DNA of 64,000 nucleotides from Piezodorus guildinii (lineage: Eukaryota > Arthropoda > Insecta > Hemiptera > Pentatomidae): positions 54,796,725 through 54,860,724 of the forward strand of contig CM041293.1 in assembly GCA_023052935.1 (NCBI GenBank). Reading direction: 5' to 3'. Position numbers and translations under genes: made by a program. The notes under the pieces were generated by a model. That model was given only the letters and a program-made list of their open reading frames with translations. It ran no database searches and was not told the DNA's origin. This document shows, piece by piece, positions 1 to 9,944 of this stretch. Within the stretch, counting starts at the first letter, position 1. Each line of letters starts with the position of its first letter.

Positions 1-76
1 CATGAAAGTTATAGTTAATAATTCTTTGGCCATACATTGTGTATTGTGTATACATTGTTTTATAACTACGAAAATT

Positions 77-560
77 GATCGAATTTTAAGGTTATGAAGG
101 TAAATATTACAGAAACCAAGCATTATACGAAAATACTCATTATAATATAAATTATTGAACATTTAATATGCTTTAATTTCAGACCTGATAGACGTCTGTA
201 GGTCTTATAGGTACAGAGATACCTTATCCATCTAATACTTGGTGTCTCAAACATAAGAACAGTTTTCAGCCCAATATCATAGAAAATGCCAATTTACCAA
301 AACACTTATAACAATACAAATTAACAAGGGTCTAATGAGCTTTAAGATGAGAGGTGACAGGCTGCTGTAGGTCTCATAGGTACCTAGATATCTTTGTCCA
401 TGTAATACCGTGTCTTAAAAGAGGAATTGTTCGAATTTTAACAGTGTTCAGCCCGATATCATAGAAACCGTACATTTTACCAAAACACTTATAACATTAC
501 AAATTAACAATTATCTAATAAGCTTTAATATAAAAGGTAATAGACGTCTGTAAGTCTATC
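77..560. repeat. Tandem array of ~170-185 bp units
   Basis: Two complete units and two partial ones follow each other. Each contains a TAGACGTCTGTAGGTCT-like segment, a 'cagccc-atatcatagaaa' segment and 'acaaattaacaa-tctaat-agcttta'. Unit starts near 187, 355 and 538 give periods of 168 and 183 bases; the partial unit at 77-186 lacks its beginning. Units differ by small indels and substitutions. No coding potential. It may be a short satellite-like array or an arm of the adjoining repeat B. Confidence 0.7.
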
Positions 561-1300
561 CCAAATTCGCATGTGTAGATTTTACATATTAACCCGACTA
601 TGCGCTTTAGTAAGGAACTGAAATAATATTAGTTGTGGAGTATTCAAGAGTCTGCGTATAAAGGTTATGTTTGTGCCATAGAGTATCTTGATAATTTTAG
701 TTTTCAGGATGTTAATTTCGCCGTTTATGTTGCCGGTAATGGCGCAGGAAGGATATCTCACTTCGGCTCCCTCTAAAACTGCTGAAGCTAATCGTCCAGT
801 TTTCCCCCTTTAGCCTTGAAGAAAGACCCCTGTTTTAATAATAATGTTGGCTATTTGACTATTACGACTATATGATGGAGAAGTTTGTTCGAGTGCGTGG
901 TTATCAAGAAATAAAACACTAATAAGGAAAACTTATTATATTTGTGTGCCCACGTTTCGGCCTGCGTTGTGGGCCTTAATTGGACGGCTCTGAGAAGTCA
1001 CTACCCTACATTATTGTTAAACGGGTGTCTTCGAAACTAATGGGAAAAAATGGACAATTAGCTACAGCAGTTTTCGAGGAAGCCGAAATGAGATATCTAA
1101 CCTAAGCCATTACCGAGAACTGAAAACGGAGAAATTAAAACATAAGTTATCCAGATGCTCTCTGACTCAAACATATCCCTTACAAATTCTATTTAACACA
1201 GATTTTTTCTTACGCTAAAACTCTATCATTATGAACGTATTAAAAAATCATCAGAGCCATTCAGTAATGACATTATTATAATTATTCGACACTAAATCGA
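560..1300. repeat. Repeat B, inverted pair
   Basis: A ~290 bp segment at 560-852 (+) is repeated in inverse orientation at about 1008-1300. Shared blocks in order are 'ggttatgtttg', 'atcttgataa-ttt', 'cggtaatggc', 'gatatctca-ttcggct', 'aaaactgctg-agctaat' and 'acaataatgt-gg'. The ~155 bp between the arms carries, on the minus strand at 951-984, GGCC-loop-GGCCGAAACGTG. Together they form a foldback-like structure of about 740 bp. Non-coding. Confidence 0.65.
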
Positions 1301-1478
1301 CCCTCAAGTGCGACACATAAAAGTCGTGTGGGTAGATTTCACATATACCCTGTAGTAAGGAGCTGAAATAAATTAGTTGCAGCGTATGAATGAATCTGCT
1401 TTAAATAGAATGTTGAGGTTATGTTTGTGCCACCGAGTATCTAGATAATTTTAGTTTCAAGGATGCCTTATTCCGCCG

Positions 1479-1517
1479 CACAGTGGGCAAAATCACCAAT
1501 GTAGGTGAACAAAAGTT
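1479..1517 (+). repeat. Left terminal inverted repeat, 23-RSS-like
   Basis: Heptamer CACAGTG at 1479-1485, 23-base spacer at 1486-1508, nonamer ACAAAAGTT at 1509-1517. The vertebrate RSS consensus is CACAGTG plus 12 or 23 bases plus ACAAAAACC. The heptamer is identical and the first six nonamer bases match. Confidence 0.75.
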
Positions 1518-2304
1518 TGAAATTTTCTAGCACTTGACTTTTTTCATTATTAGTTTCCAAGACCCTTAATACTAATATTTCCCGCCATACCGTGTTTACA
1601 AATAAATAGTAAATAAGTGAATCACTCCTGTTCGCACAAGTGCCTAATAACCGGCAGTGGGATTATCTTTATTGATGGTCATTTATTGTGTTCAAGGTGT
1701 GTTTAGCTCAAAGTCATTTTGAAGTTATTAAGTTATTTAACAATGAACAAAGCTGAGACAGGTGAGGCATTATATTTCCAAACTCGTTATTGAATATACA
1801 TTGCAATCTACCTGCAGAGTTAATTTAGCATTTGTAAATTATACCCCTATTCAATAATGAAAAACTATATAACCCCCAAGTTACCTCAGGGATTTGTTTG
1901 TAGGATCTGTTTCATCAATCCTTTAGTCTTTAAATATTACAAAGAATTTCGGCGATTTTTTTCGTTTTTGGTGGATGATACATAATTTGTTTACACAATT
2001 AACACTCCGAATCAAAAGTTTTCAAAAGATCTATAATTTGAAGAGTTTCCTAAATGTTATTAAATACATCTATTAGCAGATTTTAGCAACTCCGAGCCAT
2101 AATTAGATGTTTTGTATTATTTTTTCCCGTATTCTGGGACTTCAAACGTAAAATGTTCAGAAGTTTTAGATTTTAGCAAATAAATTTGATGTTTGATCTT
2201 TGTGAGCTCATCAATCATTAAGTAAAATAATTATAAAGTTTTTTAATATTTTTAATTTTTTTCCGTATTATAGGACCCCAAAGGTTAAATATAGACAAGT
2301 TTCA

Positions 2305-2343
2305 GAATTTTGTCCACCTAAATCGGTCGTATTGTCCACTGTG
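2305..2343 (-). repeat. Right terminal inverted repeat, 23-RSS-like
   Basis: Read on the minus strand: heptamer CACAGTG (2343-2337), 23-base spacer (2336-2314), nonamer ACAAAATTC (2313-2305). The spacers of the two ends share the block TAGGTG just before the nonamer. Confidence 0.75.
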
Positions 2344-2475
2344 CGCTGTTTTCAGTTGCCGGTAATGGCGTAGCCAGGATATCTCCTTTCGGCTCCTCTT
2401 AAACTGCTGAAGCTAATCGTCCAGTTTTTCCCGTTAGCCTTGAAGACCCCTGTTTTAATCATAATGTTGGCTAGG

Positions 2476-2790
2476 ACAATGGGATGATATACGAGGAGCT
2501 AGCGGAGAGAGAGAGAGTGAGAGGGCCTCGGAGGGGTGGTGAGGAGGAGGGGGGTAAAAAAGGCCGGAGGGGTGGGCGGTGCCACCTTGCATACTGAGCA
2601 GCCACTGACCAGTGCATAAGAAGGGTGGTCTCAGGATCAATACCGTTCTCTGACCAGCCCCCTTCCCGGCTCTTCTCTTCTCTATCTATATACATACATC
2701 CACATCTTGTCTCCGATCTTCTCTCAGCCTCTCTAGCTATCCAATCAGCGGGGAGGAAGCCCAAGGAAAAAATGAAAAATAATAATAAAG
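2476..2790. repeat. GC-rich purine/pyrimidine-skewed island
   Basis: A run of GAGAGAGAG, GGAGGGGTGG and GGAGGAGGGGGG is followed by 'ccactgaccagtgc' and CT-rich sequence. Composition contrasts strongly with the AT-rich surroundings. Reading frames here on the minus strand are low complexity and look accidental. Similar islands lie at 37.6, 44.4, 45.9, 53.6 and 59.7 kb. Confidence 0.45.
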
Positions 2791-3074
2791 CTTCTTAAAG
2801 CGAAAGCCAATCTTTGTGGTCTTCAATGAAAGGACTGCGCAAAAGACATTTTGTGTTTTTTAATTTCACCAAACCCTGACACGGGAAATTCCGAAGTACT
2901 TTACTAGTTATTGCAGGAACCATTATGATCACTTTATTGCTAAAGTATGAAAAAAAAAATTAGCCAAAACATGCTTTAAATTGTTCATTAGGTTCCGTAG
3001 AATCTGCAATATTCTCCGCAATTTACGGCGCCCAGGTTAGAAAAGACGGAGAGGAAATGTTTTAATACATTTAT

Positions 3075-3282
3075 TGCTTTCACTTACCTATATATGGAAT
3101 ATACAGTAAGGGAAACTATTGCGATCATGAAAGTTTTCGAATTCCAGTTTTCAATGGAAATACACGTTTGGGCTCTCCTGAGTCCAAATGACAAAGTCCC
3201 GCAAAAATATTTGTGTATGGTGAAAGTCTAGCACGATGATGGAAAGTTTTATGAAATTGAAATTTCATATTCAAGACAACTT
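3075..3282 (+). repeat. Repeat A, 5' fragment (forward)
   Basis: Contains the repeat A head: ctttcacttacctatatatg, then 'attgcgatca', 'gaattccagttttcaa', 'gagtccaaatgac', and 'gaaatttcatattcaagaca'. It stops after about 210 bases and joins repeat D. Confidence 0.75.
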
Positions 3283-3850
3283 GTTTTCTTTATATTCTGA
3301 TAGCATTTTGTTTAAGGTGACAGTTATTAATGATTAAAATATGAATTCTAGCGAAGTGGGGAAGAAATGATTTTTTCTAATAAGAAATATGAATCGCTCT
3401 AGATTACGATAGTTTATTTTTCATCAGGTTGTGACAGTTTAGTAATGGAGTCTGTCGTAATTTTCTTTTCTTTCTTTTTTTTTTTTTTTTATTCAGCACT
3501 AAGGATTAGAAGTATTGTTTGTTTGTTTGTTTATTCGTTTAACGTCACTTTATGCTACTATGGCTAATCGGACGATGCTACAGTGGGAGTTATAAATTTT
3601 GCCTATCCAGGTTTTATTAGGAGAGGGATCTTTAACGAGTATCTGACATCGCACAGGCTCGGGACCACCTTTTAACGTCCCCTCCGAAGGACGGCATAAC
3701 TACAGATTTTTTACTCCTATTAAAAAATCCTAGGCACCCGCAGGTTTGAACCCGCGACCTAGGGCATATAAAGCTGTTATGCTAGCAACTACGCTATGGG
3801 TGACCCCAGTTAGAAGTATTATCTTTGATATGTTTTCTTATTTTCTCATT
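3283..3850 (+). repeat. Repeat D, copy 1, interrupted by SINE A
   Basis: Sequence from 'tatattctgatagcatttt' through 'attcagcact' and then 'gatatg-tttcttattttctcattt' is paralogous to 18253-18565. The second copy lacks the SINE, giving an empty site. Confidence 0.65.
3517..3809 (-). mobile_element. SINE A, full-length, minus strand
   Basis: On the minus strand it starts ggggtcacccatagcgtag, carries a tRNA-type B box (GGGTTCAAACC), the shared body 'gatgtcagatactcgttaaa' and 'ctgtagcatcgtccgatta', and ends AAGTGACGTTAAACGAATAA with CAAA repeats. It is flanked by an 11 bp duplication TTAGAAGTATT (3506-3516 and 3810-3820). This is consistent with LINE-mediated retroposition of a tRNA-derived SINE. 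Non-coding. Confidence 0.85.
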
Positions 3851-4356
3851 TTTACTTTCACTTACCTACAAATAAAATATATAGTGACGGGAGTATTGCG
3901 ATCGTGTGTATTTTCCTTAATTACTTTTTTCACTGGAACTACACGTTTTAGGGTCCCGCAAAAAGGTCTGTGTCTGTGGACGTGTGGTAAGTCTAGCGCA
4001 AAAACGAAAAGAACGAAAATGAAATTTCATATTTGAGCCAACTATACGCCCGCGATGTTACTGCATCTTTTTCATCAAAATCGGCTCACCAAAAGAGCCA
4101 CTTTATACCATGCATTGTGCACCTTTTTACGATTTTCTTAAAGACGGCTTTAACGATTTCGATTAAACTTGCTATGTCGATGTAAAATTGAACGGGCTTC
4201 AATATCACGTAAGTTTCATTCTGACTGAAATAGTGTGACAGGATATCAATGCCGAGATTTCAGAATTTCTTCTCTGAAGTACCTTTAATTTTGTAGTTTC
4301 ACAAAAATTAACCATATCGTCTGATTAACATTGATAAAAAACTGGTATATATATAA

Positions 4357-4422
<66 letters not shown>

Positions 4423-4775
4423 TGAACGATTTCGATATCCAACTAACCGAGAACACTGCAAAAATATTTTTTTCATGCAATTTTTTATTTGAACCTTAGA
4501 ACAGTAATATACCGTTGGAATGCTTGATAAAAAGATTTTAGATAAATATTTTCTTATACACACTTTTGTAAAAGTTAACGGAGAGCTGATAAAACAAACT
4601 GATTGTCGTATATAATGATACAATAGATTATTTATTAAAACACATGTTTCTATTAAAATCCAATTAAAATAATTTTTAACAATTTATTTTCGTTTAAAAT
4701 TTTGTTTAAAAACTCTTGAGTTAATATAAATAATTGAGGTAAGCGAAAGTAGTGTATTTCGCACACCAGTTTTCT
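3850..4775 (+). repeat. Repeat A, near full-length (forward), with (AT)n
   Basis: Runs from the head 'tttcacttacctac' through 'gtttcattctgactgaaata', 'gaacgatttcgatatccaac', 'ataccgttggaatgc' and 'aaaacacatgtttct' to the tail 'gaggtaagcgaaagtagtgt'. An (AT)n tract at about 4346-4418 replaces the usual short 'aaatatataagttg'. Open frames here are accidental. Confidence 0.8.
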
Positions 4776-4854
4776 TTCTTTTCATATCCCAAACAATTAT
4801 AATTATTCCATCTTTTCCTTCTTTCCTAATAGTTACGAAGATATTTAAGGAAAA

Positions 4855-5560
4855 AATGTGATGGGTTCCCCACTCCCACTAAAAACACTTACAATACTTT
4901 AAGATCATCATTCAATGCAGGGGTAATAATAAGAGACAACAAGAACATAAACGATGAAAATAGAAAACTCTAAACTTGTTATATGTACATTACACCTAAT
5001 GTTATATCTGGAGAAATCATTCGAAATTTTCCGCGTTGGTGTTGGGATAGACGAGGAGGAAAACTTTTTTTTAAGGTTTTTTTTTCCGAGCATACCTCAA
5101 ACACTATTATGATGATAGCAACCAATGAATTTAAAGAACTTTAAAAATACTATTGTATTATATTTCTGTGGCGGTCGTGAATAAGTGGTTAAGTCAAAAT
5201 CTTTCATTTTACAGGTGAGCGACTTTACATAATACCAAAATACAGTTATTAATTACTGCTTTCTTCCACTAAGAATTTTTTTTTAACCAATTTAACACCA
5301 CGTAGGAGAAGATCTAAGGGAGTTAACTCATTTTTGATATAACTCGAGTTATCTACTTTTTCGCAACCGCCATACATTTATGTAGTTATTTCAGTATCTT
5401 AAGTTATGGGTTTCCCACTCTCAGTACATGCGCTTTGAATCTAGAAATAAATCGTGGTGCTAAAGATCAGCATTCATTGCAGAGCTAATATTAAGACAAA
5501 ATAATAACTAGAGGGAACTTATAGTATACAGATTTTTACCATATAATATATGTATATAAT
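4855..5560 (+). repeat. Repeat C, copy 1, interrupted by a MITE
   Basis: Blocks include 'gcgttggtgttgggatagac', 'cgagcatacctcaaacacta', 'tgtagttatttcagtatctt' and 'gtggtgctaaagatcagcat'. The same order is found inverted at 6945-7235, but without the insertion at 5165-5377. Non-coding. Confidence 0.65.
5165..5377. mobile_element. MITE, CTGTGGCGG family, degenerate copy
   Basis: Begins tctgtggcggtcgtgaataa and ends with an eroded inverse 'tcgcaaccgccatacat'. The interior matches the better copy at 23536-23777 ('acaggtgagcgactt', 'ataactcgagttatct'). The inverted repeat C copy near 7093-7110 is uninterrupted at this point, which supports transposition. Confidence 0.75.
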
Positions 5561-5989
5561 TATAACATTAACAAGGAGAGGATCGTTAATATGTCTCACC
5601 CATTTTGATGACATTTATTTCGGCAAAACTAGACATTATGCGACTTGGCTCTAAAAAGTATTAGTTGCCAACGCTCCCCAGAAGTCTTGTAAAAACACAT
5701 GTTATTTAATATATCTTTATAAATAATATACACAAAAATGATGTTAAGAATTAATAAAAAGAAAATAAAAGACTGTTTTGGTACAGCATATAATTAATAA
5801 AGAGCATGAGATGGATTTCGAAAATACATTAATAATTCATAAAGTAAGTAATAATCTTAAAAGAAAAATTTTGTAGACTATCTATATTTCAAAAGATATT
5901 GATTATAATATAAACTTTAAACAGACAGAAAAAACTTGAATAATCATTGTGCTGAAATTTATCATTATCATTATCAAAATTAATTAATT
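5561..5989. other. Gene-free AT-rich stretch
   Basis: I see no coding or repeat structure beyond simple AT-richness. Confidence 0.5.
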
Positions 5990-6800
5990 TAACACACGAT
6001 TTTCGCTTATCTTCGTTGTTAAAATCGATTAAACAATTGTCAAATATAGTTAGAGATAACAATAAGTGAAACTAATAAAAAATTTATTAAATTTAATTTA
6101 TATAAAAAAAAAAAAGATTTATTAAAAATCTATTATATTATTTAAAATGGGATCACTTGTAGCTGGGTGGCTAGCAGAACAGCCCTTATGTCAAAGGTCA
6201 CTGGTTCCAACCCGCAGGTGGTCCTTGGATTTTTTAATGGGGGTAAAAAATACTTAGTTATGCTGTCCTTCTGAAGGGACGTTAAAAGGTGGTCCCGAGC
6301 CTGTGCGATGTCAGGTACTCCTTAAAGATACCTTTCCTAATAATAATAATAATAAATCGTCTGATTAGGCCTAGTAGCATTAAGTGACGTTAAATAAATA
6401 AACAAACAATATTATCTAAAATTATCAGTTAGTTTTGCCGGCTTTTCATCACTCCTTATTAACTTTTACCAGCTTGTGTATAAGGTAACTTTTTTTGTTG
6501 AAACTTTATTAGCTTTCCAAAGGTATATTATACATGTATATTCTGTTCTTATGTACTAAAACGAGAAATTACATTAAAAAATATTTTTGAAGTTTTCTCC
6601 GTTAGTTGGATATCGAATACGTTCAACTTATACATTTACCTATTTTTTTTTTATCAATGATAACAGGTTTATATCGTTATTTTTATAGAATGTACAAAAT
6701 TAAAAGTTCTAAAGAGGAAGAAAATTAAATATATCGGTATTTAAGCCCTGTCAAACTATTTCGATCAGAATGAAACCTACACGATAAGGTAGACAAATAA
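5990..6800 (-). repeat. Repeat A (reverse), interrupted by SINE A
   Basis: Reverse-orientation copy. The head-side part (5990-6148) includes 'cacacgattttcgcttatct'; the rest (6409-6800) includes 'ttttgccggcttttcatcac', 'ggatatcgaatacgttcaac' and 'agccctgtcaaactatttcg'. The two parts join perfectly once the SINE is removed. Confidence 0.8.
6149..6408 (+). mobile_element. SINE A, full-length, plus strand
   Basis: Starts gggatcacttgtagctgggt, has B box-like 'ggttccaaccc', body 'gtgcgatgtcaggtactcct' and ends 'aagtgacgttaaataaataa' plus acaaac. The 14 bp duplication ATATTATTTAAAAT (6135-6148) / ATATTATCTAAAAT (6409-6422) is target sequence from the host repeat A copy. Compared with the 25.3 kb copy it lacks part of the 'cctggataggcaaaatttag' region. 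Confidence 0.88.
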
Positions 6801-6944
6801 GTATGGTGTCAAAATTACCCTATTTCCTAGTGGAATAATTAAAAATTATAAGCCATTAAATATTTAAGTTTTATGCTTGGTACGAGGCTTAAAAGTATAA
6901 ATCTCATAAAAAAACGTACTTTAGGGATCCTCTTCTTGATTATG

Positions 6945-7235
6945 TTTTAATTAGTTTATGTTCTCTCTAGTTATTATTTTGTCTTACTGTAAGTTCTACA
7001 GTGGATGTTGATCTTTAGCACCACAATTTTAAGGCGTTCGAATCGTTTATAATGAGAGTGGGAAAACCAGAACTTAAATTTCTAAAATAACTACATAACT
7101 ATAATATAATTGTAGTTTCCTATAAGTTCCTCAAATTCATTTGTTGCGACCATCATAATAGTTTTAAAGGTATGCCCGGAAAAAACCCATATAAAAAAGT
7201 TTTCTTCCTCTTCTCTACCTACACCAACGCGAGAA
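6945..7235 (-). repeat. Repeat C, copy 2 (inverted), uninterrupted
   Basis: Reverse complement of the blocks listed for 4855-5560, including 'gatctttagcaccacaat' and 'caccaacgcgag'. Copies 1 and 2 form a widely spaced inverted pair. Confidence 0.65.
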
Positions 7236-7237
7236 AA

Positions 7238-7350
7238 AGTTGTGCCGTCTTTTGGAGGGACGTAAAAGGGTGGTGGATGAAATTTTGGACTGCAGCATTG
7301 TCAGATTAGCCACATCAACATAAAGTGCCGTTAAATTAATAAACAAATAG
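7238..7350 (+). mobile_element. SINE A, degraded 3' fragment
   Basis: Retains 'gtgccgtc-ttggagggacgt', 'gattagccacat' and the tail 'cataaagtgccgttaaatta' followed by ataaacaaat. The tRNA-like head is missing. Confidence 0.6.
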
Positions 7351-7374
7351 AGGTTTTACGAGAATACCTCAAAA

Positions 7375-7545
7375 AAGATAATGATAATTGCAAACAATGT
7401 AAGATAATTTTAGCAATATCGATTTTCCATTCCAATGCTTTCCAGCCAAAGAGAAAACAATAATATGAACGATGAACAAAAAGGTCAAACTTGTTATAAA
7501 TTGTCCATCATATTTTATGTTATAACTATTTGTTAGTCCCTGTTG
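7375..7545 (+). repeat. Repeat C, fragment
   Basis: Resembles 4930-5020: 'gaacgatgaacaaaaaggtc', 'aacttgttataaattgt' and 'ttttatgttataac' in the same order. Weak and divergent. Confidence 0.4.
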
Positions 7546-7892
7546 GCAGTAGTAATAGTATTGGTGAGTTACTATAATGCAATGAGCCTGTTTTGGTTAA
7601 TTAAAGTTGGAAAATTACGTTATCTCCCCTCTTTCTCCCACCAAAAACACAAGTTCCCCCTCTAAAGCCCCCCTCTTGATCTGCCACTGCGTACTGTATA
7701 TAACAGTTCCGTTTCCCGTAGTGACCAATAAATCAGCGTTACTTGGTGGATAACTGAAACGAAATAGCGCAAACCTTAATCTAATAATTATAATAGGCTC
7801 TGGTAAATCGAAGGTTACCTGTTACTACGAAATATTTCCTACACCGATTCGTCTAATGACGCCATAAAGCTTTAAAATATAATTCCTCCTGT
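7546..7892. other. Gene-free stretch
   Basis: Contains a short C-rich run (tctcccctctttctccc) near 7624. No coding segment or recognised repeat. Confidence 0.45.
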
Positions 7893-8480
7893 CTTAGCTT
7901 TGGCATCTAGGGTACCCTGAGCCAAAATGACCATGACGCAAGAAGGTCCCTGCGTGGTAACTCCAGGGCGAAAACGAGCGATCCTATGAAACCGAAATTT
8001 CATATTTGAGACAACTATAATCCGGAGATGTTGCACTTATTATTCAAATGTTTAACTTATTATTCAAAATTGGCTGACCAGAAGAAGAAGAGCCACTTTA
8101 TACCATGCATTTTGCATTTTTTTTTTTTTTTTTTTACAATTTTTAATGTTCTTCAATATCATGTAGGTTTCATTCTGATTGAAATGGTCTGAAAGGGCTT
8201 CAATACCTATATTTAAAATTTTCTTCCTCTAAACTACCTTTACTTTTGTACATTCCAAAATAATACAAATATCTTAATGGCATTGATTAAAAACGGATAA
8301 ATATACAAGTTGGACGAATTTGATGACCAGCTAGAGGTTATAAGAGCAAAAATATATTTTTCATGTGATGTTTGTTTTTTTGATAATAAGAACAGTAATA
8401 TAGACTTATAATATACCGTATCTTATACACAAAGTCGTAAAAGGTCATATAATGTGACAAATAGGGAATAAAATTACTGA
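7893..8480 (+). repeat. Repeat A (forward), ends eroded
   Basis: Runs from 'ctagggtaccctgagccaaa' through 'gaaatttcatatttgagaca', 'catgtaggtttcattctgat' and 'gtaatatagacttataatat'. Both termini are lost. A T-run sits at 8115-8135. Confidence 0.75.
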
Positions 8481-8857
8481 TTAACAATTTAATATAGTTA
8501 TATTAATAATTATGTGAAGAACTGAATAGTAAATAAAAGGTTAATTAATATTACTTATACGACTTGGTAAACACGAAAGTTCGTCACCAATACCACAATA
8601 TGTTGCAAAAACAGTTGATGATCAAAGTCCAAGCTCATGCCCCCGAGATCAAACTCCACGCAATCATTCCACCAGCGTCTCGGCCTACCTTTCAGACGCT
8701 AACTGAATCTAACAATTACATGCCCATTTAGGAAGCCACGATCCTATCAACTTCATTTTATTGATAATTGATGGTATAAGCCTTGAAATTCCACGTTTCT
8801 TTTATAAATATTTTACTAATAACTTTATTCTCCAAAAGTCTACTGCTTAATTTTACC
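8481..8857. other. Gene-free stretch
   Basis: 'ccaagctcatgcccccgagatcaaactccacgc...' (8630-8700) is slightly GC-richer, but no frame longer than a few dozen codons is convincing. Confidence 0.4.
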
Positions 8858-8859
8858 TA

Positions 8860-9942
8860 CAGTGAGTTTCAAAAGTATTCGGAATTCGTAATTCTTATCA
8901 TTTAATAAGTATATTTCACTGCTATAAATTTATATAGTTCTTTTTTACTCATAAATCTTTATAAAAATTGTTCTCCGCGTTCTGAAAAAATCTAACGAAA
9001 AGAAAAACATGGTAGAAAAAGTACGGAAAACGTCTTTCAGCAGGCAAGGCAGTAAGATGACAGGCTGAATGTTAGTAAGTTAGGCTGAAAGAGAAGGTTG
9101 ATAAATTAAAATGTTTACAGATGACTCCCATACTGAAATACATGGTTCTTATGAAAAAATTGTGATTTGGAGGAAACAAAATAAAGAATTTAGTATGCCA
9201 TAGTAAAACCCCTTGAGCGGTCAGTGATAGTTAGGTATATTTTTCTTTGAGAAAGTTTAAAAGTATTGGATTCATGGACAGGATTATTAATAGGTTTGTG
9301 TATTTTATAAGTATGAAAAGCCGGAATTAAAAGTAGAAGAATAATTACGTATAAATTAAATTTTTAACATACGCGCGACCATGACTCTGGGCACATTTAC
9401 GTTTTCTATTAAGATTTAGTTGCTGCAAAATTACTAAAAAGTTTTCGAAATCTCTCTTCGATTATTTCTTTCGAATTTAATTAAGTATTTGTGGGTCCTA
9501 CCATAAAGGAAAATCAAGAAATACTATATTGAAAATGAAAATGCCTCAAGAAACAATAAGTGCTTGAGTGGAATATTATTTTACACCAAATAATCCATTA
9601 ATTACTAATATAAATTCCCAGTAGGCTAAAATGTATAATTATGCAAAAAGTTTTACCAATTTTATGTTTATTTATGATCACTGCATTAATACAATTAGGA
9701 AAACACGTAATTCCGAATACTTTTGACACCATTGACATACACTATTTTTAATATTTTCGTAAATGAACGTTCAAAAAGTTAAAAATAAAATTATTTTTGT
9801 CGTAATTTTTGGTTTAAGCTATTGTGTACCTTCCTTCTAACATTATAAAGTGGATAAGAACTCTTTAAAAACGTATAAAATAATTTAAAAGCAAGTAAAT
9901 TACGGACTGGTAGTGAATTCCGAATACTTTTGACACTCACTG
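8860..9942 (+). mobile_element. Tc1-like element with dead transposase
   Basis: Flanked by TA (8858-8859, 9943-9944). The ends are inverted repeats of about 28 bp: CAGTGAGTTTCAAAAGTATT... on the left, and its complement ...AATACTTTTGACACTCACTG on the right. The 1,083 bp length is typical of Tc1/mariner elements. Within it, about 9165-9310 in + frames, are residues recalling the Tc1 transposase catalytic region: W-R-K-x-N-K-E-F, then GFMDRIINRFVYF, comparable with the family's F-I-D-G-x-M-D-x-x-x-Y-L block. The frame is broken by many stops. An extra TIR-like sequence at about 9706-9733 suggests an inner end, so the last ~210 bp may be a partial second copy or an end duplication. Confidence 0.75.
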
Positions 9943-9944
9943 TA

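Larger units (their letters stand above)
1479..2343. mobile_element. Transib-like non-autonomous DNA transposon with RSS-like ends
   Basis: The element is 865 bp and begins and ends with the heptamer CACAGTG in inverted orientation. At both ends the heptamer is followed by exactly 23 bases and then a nonamer starting ACAAAA (ACAAAAGTT left, ACAAAATTC right). The inverted repeats extend to roughly 50 bp at about 75% identity. It is flanked by a GC-rich 5 bp duplication, CGCCG (1474-1478) and CGCTG (2344-2348), and the unoccupied repeat B copy shows a single CGCCG. Transib transposons are known for CACWATG/CACAGTG ends, 5 bp GC-rich duplications and relatedness to RAG1 recombination signals. 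The interior is AT-rich with no long reading frame, so it would have to be mobilised in trans or is dead. An unrelated TIR element with a 5 bp duplication is the alternative. Confidence 0.72.
1318..2475 (+). repeat. Repeat B, third copy, split by a Transib-like insertion
   Basis: 1318-1478 matches 575-735 of the first repeat B copy and 2349-2475 matches 736-855. The two halves are separated by 865 bases at 1479-2343. The uninterrupted copy at 719-745 therefore serves as the empty site for the insertion. Confidence 0.7.

Noticed and set aside
3746..4036. 96-codon plus frame
   Set aside because: It spans SINE A and repeat A; the frame is not kept in other copies.
4285..4623. 112-codon minus frame with Tyr-Ile repeats
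   Set aside because: The repeats are translated (AT)n inside repeat A.
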